In this document: positions 6,921-12,786 of the stretch, in pieces
How positions within the stretch are numbered: position 1 is the first letter of the stretch
Layout of the letters: each line of letters begins with the position of its first letter
NCBI GenBank assembly: GCA_011773795.1
Contig: WVWW01000266.1
Coordinates: 1,735-14,520 of the forward strand
From: Acidobacteriota bacterium
GTDB taxonomy: Bacteria; Acidobacteriota; Polarisedimenticolia; Polarisedimenticolales; Polarisedimenticolaceae
Reading direction: 5' to 3'
DNA length: 12,786 nucleotides
Notes under the pieces: model-generated
The model's database searches: none
What the model was told of the DNA's origin: nothing
What the model saw: only the letters and a program-made list of their open reading frames with translations
Program-made: the position numbers and the translations under genes

Positions 6921-7855
6921 TGCGACACCCGTCCGTTGTCGCCGTGATCGAAGTGCTTGCGAAGCAGCGATGTCCAGTCCGGGATCTCGGTGTGGATCTC
7001 GACGACGTCGGCGCCGGCGGACTCGATCGCACGGATGATCTCCAGCCGTTTCTCGGGCGCGGCGGTAAAAAAGAGTTGATGCCCGTTGCGGCTGGCGGTC
7101 ACGGCCCCGGCCCGGCGGCTGGCGTCGACCATCGCCTCGGAGGTGTGATCGAGCACGACGCGCACCGTCGTCCCGCGCGCCACGGCGTCGCGGAAGACCG
7201 GAGCCTCCTCGAGCGTTACGCACGATCCCTCGACCAGCACGGCGACGCGGTCGGCCAGCTGCATGGCGCTCTGGACCAGGTGCGAGGAGAACACGACGGT
7301 CGTTCCCCGGGCCTTCGCCTCGCCCATCAGGTGCCGCAATCGATCCACCCCGAGCAGGTCCAGGTTGACCGTCGGCTCGTCGAGCACCAGCAACGGGACC
7401 TCTTTCAGGAACGCGACGGCCAGACCGAGTCGCTGCAGCATCCCGCCGGAGAACTCGCGCGTCTTGCGGTCGGCGCTGTCGGCCAGACCGAACAGGTCGA
7501 GCACCTCGTCGACGCGTGATTCCGGCACGTCCTTGAGCCGCCCGAACAACGACGCCACCTCACGGGCGGTCAGCATGTCGGGCATCGTGACGCGCTGCGG
7601 CGCGTAGGACAGCTGCGCCTTGGCCTCGTTCGGGCGATCGACGACATCGATGCCGTCGATCCGGATGTGCCCCCCGCTCGGCCGGTGCAGGCCGACGATC
7701 GCGCGGATGATCGTGGTCTTGCCGCTGCCGTTGGGCCCCAGCAGGGCGAACGTCTCGCCACGCTCGATCGCGAGATCGATCGGTTTGACGGCGTGGACCT
7801 TGCCGAAGCGTTTCTCAAAGCGGTCCAGCCGGATCATCGGCTCGCGTTGAGTCAT
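6917..7855 (-). CDS. nosF: NosF, ATPase subunit of the NosDFY complex
   Basis: A 312-residue ABC ATPase, typical length for NosF. It has Walker A GPNGSGKTT (40-48), Q-loop Gln87 in YAPQ, signature FSGGM (135-139), Walker B LLVLDEP (155-161) with Glu160, and the switch histidine His192. All ATP-hydrolysis residues are intact. A C-terminal domain of about 90 residues (220-312) follows, as in NosF and related ABC-2 type ATPases. It should drive the NosY membrane core and the periplasmic NosD during NosZ maturation. Assignment as NosF rather than a generic ABC-2 ATPase rests on neighbours nosD, nosL and nosY. The ATG at 7855 overlaps the nosD stop by 4 bp, and its own stop overlaps the nosL start by 4 bp, so expression is probably coupled across the block. 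Confidence 0.95.
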   Translation of the reverse strand: MTQREPMIRLDRFEKRFGKVHAVKPIDLAIERGETFALLGPNGSGKTTIIRAIVGLHRPSGGHIRIDGIDVVDRPNEAKAQLSYAPQRVTMPDMLTAREVASLFGRLKDVPESRVDEVLDLFGLADSADRKTREFSGGMLQRLGLAVAFLKEVPLLVLDEPTVNLDLLGVDRLRHLMGEAKARGTTVVFSSHLVQSAMQLADRVAVLVEGSCVTLEEAPVFRDAVARGTTVRVVLDHTSEAMVDASRRAGAVTASRNGHQLFFTAAPEKRLEIIRAIESAGADVVEIHTEIPDWTSLLRKHFDHGDNGRVSQ

Positions 7856-9246
7856 GTCGACTCCTTCCCCGACGCCCGCCGCGGCCGCGGGCGGCTCAGG
7901 TAAACCAGGGCACCCAGGGGCAGTCCCGCGCCGATGATATAGACCGCGGCCCACAGGGGACTCGGCCCGCCGTTGAAGTCGCCGGCAACCTCCCACGGCA
8001 CCTGGTGGTTGTCCGCCGCGCGCATCAGCGGCAACGGATCCTCGACGTCGCCCAGATTCAGGATCGGCAGCGCCCGCTCGGCGGCACGCAGGACCTCCGA
8101 AGCCGGACTGAGCAGGTAGAAGCGAACCTCCGGGACCTTGCTCTCCATCACCTGGAAGATGTTCTGCACGCCGAACGCGACGTCGCCGACGCCGTTCTTG
8201 TCGAGGTCGTAACCGCGGTAGCGGCTCCAGTAGTTGCCGCTTTCTTCGTCGGCCCAGCGTGTCTCGCGATCGCTGACGTCGAGCAACAGCTCGCTCAGGT
8301 TGTCCAGGAAGTTGTTGCCGGAGAAGATGTTGTCGTCGCAACCGCCGTTGAGCTGGATGGCCAGGTCGTTGTCCACGACGTCGTTGGCCTCGAACACGTT
8401 GCCCTTCGCGTTGTTGAGGAAGATCCCGCGGCTGTTGTCGAGGATCAGGTTGGAGGTCGCGGTGACGTCTTCCATGGACTGCAACAGGATCCCGTAGGCG
8501 CGATACCCGCGGCAGCGCGCGAAGGTGTTGCGCGAGAACAGGATGCGCTCGGAGTACATCAGCGCGGCACCGGCGACGTTGTGCTCGAACAGGTTGTCGT
8601 AGAACGCGTTGTCGTGCGAGTACATGTAGTGCAGGCCGTAGCGAACGTCGTGGACGTGGTTGCGCGCGACCTCCGTCTCGTTGGCAAACGAGAAGTAGAT
8701 CCCGTCCCGCACGTTGAGGATCTCGTTGTCGGCGACACGGTTGCCGTTCGAGTTCCAAAGGTGGATCCCGTTGCCGCGATCGGCCTCGATCAGGTCGAGC
8801 CGCCCCTCGATGCGGTTGTTCACGATCACGGCGCGGTTCGCGCCCTTGACGTAGATCCCGTGGAGCGACTCGGTGACGACGCTCTCGCGGACCGTCGCGT
8901 CGTCGGCCTCGATCAGGATGCAGGCCATGTCCTTGGTCAGCAGCGGCGACGCCTCGCTGACGTGCACCCCACGGATCTCCGTCCCGGGCGCCAGCACGTG
9001 CACGACGTTGCCCTGATAGCCGCCGCGGATCACCGGCAGGTTGACGCCGACCAGCGTGACGGGGACGTCGATGACGATGTTCTCGCGATACTCCGTCCCG
9101 ACGAGCCGGACGATGTCGCCCGGCGCGACGTTGCGAAGTGTCGCGGAGATCGACTCGCCCTGCTCGACGGTGTGGACCGCCGCCGCGGCCGGCAGCGTCA
9201 TGCAGACCACGAGCGAGCACAGCATCGCGTTGCGCAAAATGTGCAT
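7852..9246 (-). CDS. nosD: NosD, right-handed beta-helix maturation protein with C-terminal membrane anchor
   Basis: A 464-residue NosD. The Sec signal peptide (1 to about 23, ending LPAAAA) directs it outside the cytoplasmic membrane. Residues about 60-340 form a right-handed beta-helix (CASH/NosD repeats) with an asparagine ladder: DNEIL, RNHVHD, DNLFEHN, RNTFARC, SNLILDN, ANDVVDN and GNNFLDN recur every 22-24 residues. The GNYWSRYRGYDLDKNGVGD motif near 330 is characteristic of NosD. A hydrophobic helix (about 429-450) followed by a basic tail suggests a C-terminal anchor, fitting the NosDFY complex, in which NosD sits on NosY and contacts NosL and NosZ. I chose the ATG at 9246; an internal ATG seven codons on is possible. 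A strong hairpin (9259-9275) overlaps its Shine-Dalgarno. It is 39 bp from the upstream lipoprotein gene. Confidence 0.96.
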   Translation of the reverse strand: MHILRNAMLCSLVVCMTLPAAAAVHTVEQGESISATLRNVAPGDIVRLVGTEYRENIVIDVPVTLVGVNLPVIRGGYQGNVVHVLAPGTEIRGVHVSEASPLLTKDMACILIEADDATVRESVVTESLHGIYVKGANRAVIVNNRIEGRLDLIEADRGNGIHLWNSNGNRVADNEILNVRDGIYFSFANETEVARNHVHDVRYGLHYMYSHDNAFYDNLFEHNVAGAALMYSERILFSRNTFARCRGYRAYGILLQSMEDVTATSNLILDNSRGIFLNNAKGNVFEANDVVDNDLAIQLNGGCDDNIFSGNNFLDNLSELLLDVSDRETRWADEESGNYWSRYRGYDLDKNGVGDVAFGVQNIFQVMESKVPEVRFYLLSPASEVLRAAERALPILNLGDVEDPLPLMRAADNHQVPWEVAGDFNGGPSPLWAAVYIIGAGLPLGALVYLSRPRPRRASGKEST

Positions 9247-9258
9247 CAGAATCCAGTC

Positions 9259-9275
9259 TCCGGGCCCTGCCCGGA
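9259..9275 (-). promoter_or_regulatory. GC-rich hairpin overlapping the nosD ribosome-binding site
   Basis: In the mRNA sense, TCCGGGC-AGG-GCCCGGA forms a perfect 7-bp stem with a 3-nt loop, 12 bases before the nosD ATG. The GGA of the best Shine-Dalgarno (GGAG) is the 3' end of the stem. No U-run follows, so it is not an ordinary terminator. It could limit independent initiation at nosD, or stabilise the 3' end of the upstream cytochrome-nosZ message after processing. Confidence 0.5.
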
Positions 9276-9285
9276 TCGCGTTCGC

Positions 9286-9792
9286 CTAGGTCGCGGTGAT
9301 CTTCTTCACCTCGGAGTCGACCATCGACTTCGTGCGCACGCCGGCGACACCGGTCTTGACCAGCAGCTGCCAGACCTCTTCCATGTCGAGGAACAGCTGC
9401 TTGTCGAACGCGCCGTCCGCCTTGCGTTGCTTGCACGACTCGTACAGCGTCAGCGCCGCGGTGAGCTGTACCTGGGTGTCGCCCCATTCCTCGTTCAACA
9501 CGTCGGAGAAGCGATCCCCGTACTGCTCGAAGCCGGCGGTGATGTAAGCCGCGACCGGGTTGATCACGTTGAGGACCTCGATGACCTCGATTTCCTTGTT
9601 GTGAACCTTGCCTTTCCAGTCGGTGTCGGACGCCAGCTCGACCGGTGCCGGAACTTCCATCGGCTCCGGCTCCTCGACCTTGATCAGCACCGGCTGCGGC
9701 GTTTCCGCCGCCGAATCGGCCCGCATACCCTCGCCGCTGCCTGCACAGCCGGCCAGTAGGATCAGGCACAGGGCCATCGATAAAACTCTCAT
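9286..9792 (-). CDS. Lipoprotein of unknown function inside the nos operon
   Basis: I do not recognise this 168-residue protein. The signal peptide ends in lipobox L13-A-G-C16, so a lipid-anchored extracytoplasmic protein is predicted. Residues about 30-54 are a proline/glutamate-rich spacer (EEPEPMEVPAPVE). From about 58 to 168 comes a compact, mostly helical-looking domain with several aromatic residues (Trp59, Tyr83, Tyr91, Trp103, Tyr117, Trp141) and one cysteine (Cys120). No CxxC, CxxCH or His-rich motif suggests heme or copper binding. Its ATG overlaps the stop of the membrane protein gene upstream by 4 bp, so it is firmly part of the operon. An assembly or scaffolding role for NosZ or the NosB-like protein is plausible, but that is inference from position only. 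Confidence 0.75.
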   Translation of the reverse strand: MRVLSMALCLILLAGCAGSGEGMRADSAAETPQPVLIKVEEPEPMEVPAPVELASDTDWKGKVHNKEIEVIEVLNVINPVAAYITAGFEQYGDRFSDVLNEEWGDTQVQLTAALTLYESCKQRKADGAFDKQLFLDMEEVWQLLVKTGVAGVRTKSMVDSEVKKITAT

Positions 9793-10436
9793 GACTTTTC
9801 TCCGCTACCGCTCACTCCCGAGCGGATCGTGCGCCAGGTAAAGAAAACCGCGGCGATCAGGAGCGCGCCGAATACGAGGAACAGGTAGCTCCCGAGCGCC
9901 GGGTAGGACCAGACGTCGAATTGCCCCACCAGCTTGTAGCCGAACATCGGGGGCATGAACGGCTCCACCTCGACGGATGCGCGGGGGTCCAGGTTGGTGC
10001 CGTAGTACGACAGCTTGTAATAGAAGGTCCACATCGAGAACACGCCGAAGTAGAGCGAGCCGACGATCACGTCGAGCACCGCACGTAGGTCGCCGATCGC
10101 CGCCGCGCGCAGCGTCAGCACGCCGAGGATGCCGATCACCAGAGGAATCCACTTCAATTCGCTGAAATCCTCCGGCTTGAGCTCGGCCATCCCGATGTAA
10201 TGGTTCAACACGTTGATCTCGGTCAGGTCGTTCCCGCCGTCGCCGCCGACGAGGTCGTGGCTGTACACGTAGAGGTTGAGACCCTCCGGGTACTGCTGGG
10301 CCACGAACGTCATGTGCCACAACGGAACGATGAAGGTCGGGATGAGGACGAGGGCAGCCAGGAAGACGAACAGTCGACTCTGCAGCGTCAGGGGGGTGTC
10401 GAGTGCGTTCGTGAAGCGCTTGAAGAAATCGTTCAT
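9789..10436 (-). CDS. Four-helix membrane protein of clade II nos clusters (NosB-like)
   Basis: A 215-residue integral membrane protein with four hydrophobic helices (about 22-41, 97-113, 119-140 and 180-201). The large loop between helices 1 and 2 carries an NPA-free but distinctive pattern: PLWHMTF, QQYPEGLNLYVYSHD and INVLNHYIGM. I recall the PLW...YPEGL...LNHYIGM pattern from uncharacterised proteins near clade II nosZ, for example in Bacteroidota. Clade II clusters typically have a polytopic membrane gene directly after nosZ, called nosB in Wolinella. The position fits, but I cannot confirm orthology, so no symbol is given. Conserved His60, His79 and Met83 could bind metal or heme (guess). 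I chose the ATG at 10436, with GAGGG about 7 nt upstream; longer starts overlap nosZ. Its stop overlaps the next ATG by 4 bp. Confidence 0.8.
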   Translation of the reverse strand: MNDFFKRFTNALDTPLTLQSRLFVFLAALVLIPTFIVPLWHMTFVAQQYPEGLNLYVYSHDLVGGDGGNDLTEINVLNHYIGMAELKPEDFSELKWIPLVIGILGVLTLRAAAIGDLRAVLDVIVGSLYFGVFSMWTFYYKLSYYGTNLDPRASVEVEPFMPPMFGYKLVGQFDVWSYPALGSYLFLVFGALLIAAVFFTWRTIRSGVSGSGEKS

Positions 10437-10442
10437 GGCTAC

Positions 10443-10456
10443 CCTCGTCTCCGAGG
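10443..10456 (-). promoter_or_regulatory. Small hairpin over the ribosome-binding site after nosZ
   Basis: In the mRNA sense, CCTCG-GAGA-CGAGG is a 5-bp stem closed by a GNRA-type tetraloop, starting just after the nosZ stop. The GAGG of the next gene's Shine-Dalgarno is in its 3' arm. Ribosomes finishing nosZ would melt it, so it suggests coupling of the NosB-like gene to nosZ translation. Confidence 0.4.
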
Positions 10457-10458
10457 TG

Positions 10459-12360
10459 TCAGTCCTTGACCAGCAAGTAGCCCTGCATCTCCTGGTGCAG
10501 GGCGCTACAGAAGTTGGTGCAGTAGAAAGCAAAGACGCCCGACTTGTCCGCCTTGAACGTGACCGTCTTGGTCTCGCCGGGATCGATCACCACGTTGATG
10601 TTGTAGTCGTTGATGGCGAACCCGTGCAGCTCGTCGCGGGTCTGCTCGATGTTGGTGACGTGCACGATGACCGTGTCGCCCTTGTTGACGCGGATCACGT
10701 CCGGCGCGAAGAACGAGCGCACGGCCAGCATCCAGACCTCCACCGTGTTCCCTCGGCGCTCGACGCGCGCCTCCTCGGCCGTCCATATCGCGTTCGGGTT
10801 GTCGGACTCTTCCTTGGGGTAGACCTCGATCGCGTTGATCTTGTCCGCCTTGATCGTCACCGCGTAGTGCGGCTCGGGCTCGGTGAACGCATCGTACAGC
10901 AGCTTCATCTTGTCGCCGCTGATGTCGATCAGCTGCGCCGATTCGGGGATCGACGGACCGACGCTGATGTGCCGGCCCTTGGACAGCTTGTTCAGGGCGA
11001 CGAGGTAGTTGCCGTCGGGGGACATCGAATCGCCCTCGGCGGACACCAGGTGGCCGATGTTGTAGGCCACCGGGATCTTGTCGACGACGTACTGCTCCAT
11101 GTTCGAAGGGTCGTCGTACGGCGGCAGCTTCCACTTGGCGACGGCGCTCTCGACGAACAGCGAGGTGTAGGCGTAGCCGCGGCCGTCGAACTGCGTGTGC
11201 AGCGGGCCCAGCCCGACCGGCACCTCGGCCTCTCGCACCGAGGTGTAGGTCAACACCGGGATCCCGTCGATCGTCTCTTCGAAGTCCTCGTCGGCGATCG
11301 CCTTCTTGATCTTGTCGATGTTGTAGACGGTCGTCGTCGGCGAGAGCTTGCCGGAGCCGATGATCCACTGCCCGTCGGAGGAGACATCCACGCCGTGCGG
11401 TGACTTGGCCAGCGGCATGAAGTAGGCGATACCGGGTGCATCGAGCGGGTCGAGCACCGGCGCGCCGCCGATCATCTTGGCCTTGCCGTCGGCGACGGCC
11501 TTCTCGGCAGCGCGCCAGTCGATGGCGAGGATGTAGTCCTTGTCCTTCTGGGAGGCGGTCACCTCGAGCTTGCCGCCCTCGATGAACTCGCGCTCGGAGT
11601 TGTAGCAGGTCCAGAACATGAACCCGTCGCTGGGGCCCTTGCCCGCGTCACCCAGGTCGTAGTTGAACGGCGGCGCCAGAATCTCCCAGGCCAGCGTCAT
11701 GTTGCCGTCGTCGGGGTCGATTGCGATTCCCGCGACGATGCCCTTGTACTTGGTGCCGTATTCGGTCACGTCGGCGTAGGTCCCCTCGGGGAACGGCACC
11801 GACATGCGGGTCGCCATCGTCACGTACTCGGAGTTCGGCGTGACGAACGAGCTGCCGTGGTTGGCCGAGATGTTCGGGATCTTGAGGATCTGCTTGGTCT
11901 TGAAGTCACGCAGGTCGATGCGAGCCATGCGGCCGTTGGCGTTGTCGTTGATGAACAGCCAGCGGCCGTCGTACTCGCCGTTGGTCTCCGAGAAGCCGGG
12001 GTGGTGCGAGTCGCCCCAGGTGTAGCCGCCGAGCATCTCCCTGGTCTCGTCGTCGAAGCCGTAGCCCGTGCCCGGGTAGGGTGTGAACACCGGGATCGTC
12101 GCGATGTGCCGCATCGAGGGGATGCCGGACACGAAGATCTGTCCGCTGTGGCCGCCGGAGTAGAACAGGTAGTACTCGTCGAGGTCGCCGGGCGGCACGT
12201 AGGTGGCCAGCGCGGCATCCGTCACATCGGAGCCGCTCCCGGCGCCACGCGCGCCGCGGCCCGAACGGCCGGGCGGGTCGGGCGCGCAGCCCGAAAGGGT
12301 CCACACGAGCACACAGATAAACCCCAGCACGACCAGCCGGGGTATGCCTTGGGTCTTCAT
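10459..12360 (-). CDS. nosZ: NosZ, Sec-type (clade II) nitrous oxide reductase, predicted lipoprotein
   Basis: A 633-residue N2O reductase, reducing N2O to N2 outside the cytoplasmic membrane. The N-terminal seven-blade propeller holds the CuZ site, and all seven histidine ligands can be matched: His119-His120 (GDSHHPGFSE), His168 (SANHGSS), His322 (SPHGVD), His388 (GPLHTQ), His437 (NIGHLVS) and His498 (PEPHYA). The C-terminal cupredoxin (about 535-633) holds CuA: His579, Cys614, Cys618, His622 and Met625, in CTNFCSALHQEM; Asn616 takes the position of the backbone-ligand Trp of clade I enzymes. There is no twin-arginine signal; instead a Sec/lipoprotein signal with lipobox L22-S-G-C25 is followed by a Gly/Arg/Ser linker. 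The start at 12360 has an excellent GGAGGA site and directly precedes the signal; an in-frame ATG at 12423 would add 21 residues. It lies 59 bp after the cytochrome gene. Confidence 0.98.
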   Translation of the reverse strand: MKTQGIPRLVVLGFICVLVWTLSGCAPDPPGRSGRGARGAGSGSDVTDAALATYVPPGDLDEYYLFYSGGHSGQIFVSGIPSMRHIATIPVFTPYPGTGYGFDDETREMLGGYTWGDSHHPGFSETNGEYDGRWLFINDNANGRMARIDLRDFKTKQILKIPNISANHGSSFVTPNSEYVTMATRMSVPFPEGTYADVTEYGTKYKGIVAGIAIDPDDGNMTLAWEILAPPFNYDLGDAGKGPSDGFMFWTCYNSEREFIEGGKLEVTASQKDKDYILAIDWRAAEKAVADGKAKMIGGAPVLDPLDAPGIAYFMPLAKSPHGVDVSSDGQWIIGSGKLSPTTTVYNIDKIKKAIADEDFEETIDGIPVLTYTSVREAEVPVGLGPLHTQFDGRGYAYTSLFVESAVAKWKLPPYDDPSNMEQYVVDKIPVAYNIGHLVSAEGDSMSPDGNYLVALNKLSKGRHISVGPSIPESAQLIDISGDKMKLLYDAFTEPEPHYAVTIKADKINAIEVYPKEESDNPNAIWTAEEARVERRGNTVEVWMLAVRSFFAPDVIRVNKGDTVIVHVTNIEQTRDELHGFAINDYNINVVIDPGETKTVTFKADKSGVFAFYCTNFCSALHQEMQGYLLVKD

Positions 12361-12364
12361 GACT

Positions 12365-12370
12365 TCCTCC
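12365..12370 (-). promoter_or_regulatory. Shine-Dalgarno that fixes the nosZ start
   Basis: GGAGGA in the mRNA sense, four bases before the ATG at 12360. It is the strongest ribosome-binding site in the operon. It supports the start that leaves a normal lipoprotein signal peptide, over in-frame ATGs further upstream at 12423 and 12489. Confidence 0.75.
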
Positions 12371-12419
12371 AATCCTGCGTTTTCGGCAGAACGACTGTTT
12401 GAAACTCGGTTCTCGTGAC

Positions 12420-12786
12420 TCATTCGGAGACCCCTTCGCGGTTCTTCACGATGTCGTAGGCCTTGTTGATCTTGGCGATCGCTTCCCACTTCTGTTCATC
12501 GGTGAGCTGGATCTGACTCTCGAGGATGATCTTCATCGTGCCGGTCGGCTCGAACATGAACTCCTCGACGGTCTTGTTGAACCGCGCGCGCACATCCTCG
12601 GGCGCCAGCGACAGGTCGGGTCCCTTGTCGGTCGGGGACTGGATGTCGAACGCCTTGACGCTGTGGCAGACGAAGCAACTGTTCTCGACGAAGAACGCGC
12701 CGTCGCCGGAGCGCATGCGTTGTTCCTTCTCGATTTCCTCCGGTGTTTGTTCGTCCTTCAGCTCCACGCCGGGCAGGTAGGCTCGC
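12420..12786 (-). CDS. Monoheme c-type cytochrome, likely electron donor to NosZ (5' end outside window)
   Basis: The frame is open to the right edge of the window (it reads RAYLPGVELKDEQ before the internal GTG at 12767), so the true start and any signal peptide or anchor lie outside. One heme c site, CFVCH, is encoded at 12677-12663. Two methionines downstream (in EEFMFEP and GTMKIIL) are candidate axial ligands. The remainder is acidic and helical, as in small class I cytochromes c. Clade II nos clusters usually contain one or two cytochromes c (nosC1/nosC2 in Wolinella) thought to pass electrons from the quinol pool to NosZ. The position directly before nosZ supports that role, but orthology to either is not established. 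Its TGA overlaps an in-frame ATG of nosZ (ATGA at 12423-12420). Confidence 0.87.
   Translation of the reverse strand, partial: RAYLPGVELKDEQTPEEIEKEQRMRSGDGAFFVENSCFVCHSVKAFDIQSPTDKGPDLSLAPEDVRARFNKTVEEFMFEPTGTMKIILESQIQLTDEQKWEAIAKINKAYDIVKNREGVSE

Noticed and set aside
6921..7223. Longer nosL frame extending into nosF
   Set aside because: The added residues are Arg-rich shadow sequence of nosF; the ATG at 6920 precedes a textbook lipoprotein signal.
8005..9759. Long plus-strand open frame (584 codons) opposite nosD and the lipoprotein gene
   Set aside because: Low-complexity Val/Asp/Arg/Gln composition, no ribosome-binding site or domain; it mirrors the genuine minus-strand genes.
1..12786. 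tRNA, rRNA, CRISPR array or intact insertion sequence
   Set aside because: I saw no cloverleaf, rRNA-like block, regularly spaced repeat or transposase in either strand.

Overview
The DNA is GC-rich and tightly packed, with no rRNA, tRNA, CRISPR array or intact mobile element visible. The right two thirds is a Sec-type ('clade II' or atypical) nitrous oxide reductase (nos) operon. The left third holds serine/threonine kinases fused to WD40-like (PD40) beta-propellers and an exported amidase. Many kinase-PD40 paralogs beside lipoprotein enzymes is a hallmark of Acidobacteriota (Thermoanaerobaculia/Holophagae-like lineages), and clade II nosZ is common there and in Gemmatimonadota. Acidobacteriota is my best guess; this is inference, not proof.

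Layout. 1-569 (+): C-terminal end of a PD40 protein, probably a kinase cut by the window edge. 573-2132 (-): amidase-signature hydrolase with a lipoprotein signal, convergent with the first gene. 2242-4944 (+): complete 900-residue receptor-like kinase with a C-terminal propeller, possibly read from a leaderless transcript. 4945-5161: a 217-bp gap with a doubtful 50-codon ORF, a perfect inverted repeat and a motif that may be a mobile-element remnant. 5162-5350 (+): a 62-residue highly charged protein.

Nos operon (all minus strand, transcribed from 12786 towards 5356): c-type cytochrome (5' end outside the window) - nosZ - four-helix membrane protein (NosB-like) - unknown lipoprotein - nosD - nosF - nosL - nosY. 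Four junctions are 4-bp ATGA overlaps. Two of the remaining gaps carry hairpins that overlap the next gene's Shine-Dalgarno sequence, so the unit looks built for translational coupling. There is no nosR or nosX, as expected for clade II.

How it works together. The cytochrome probably passes electrons to NosZ, which reduces N2O to N2 outside the cytoplasmic membrane. NosZ keeps all seven CuZ histidines and the CuA ligands, and carries a lipobox, so it is probably membrane-anchored. NosL is a copper chaperone lipoprotein. NosD, NosF and NosY form the ABC-type maturation machine. The NosB-like protein and the unknown lipoprotein are probably accessory factors. The two most interesting points are the unknown lipoprotein and a C-terminal extension on NosL that looks like the CuA cupredoxin domain of NosZ without its copper ligands.
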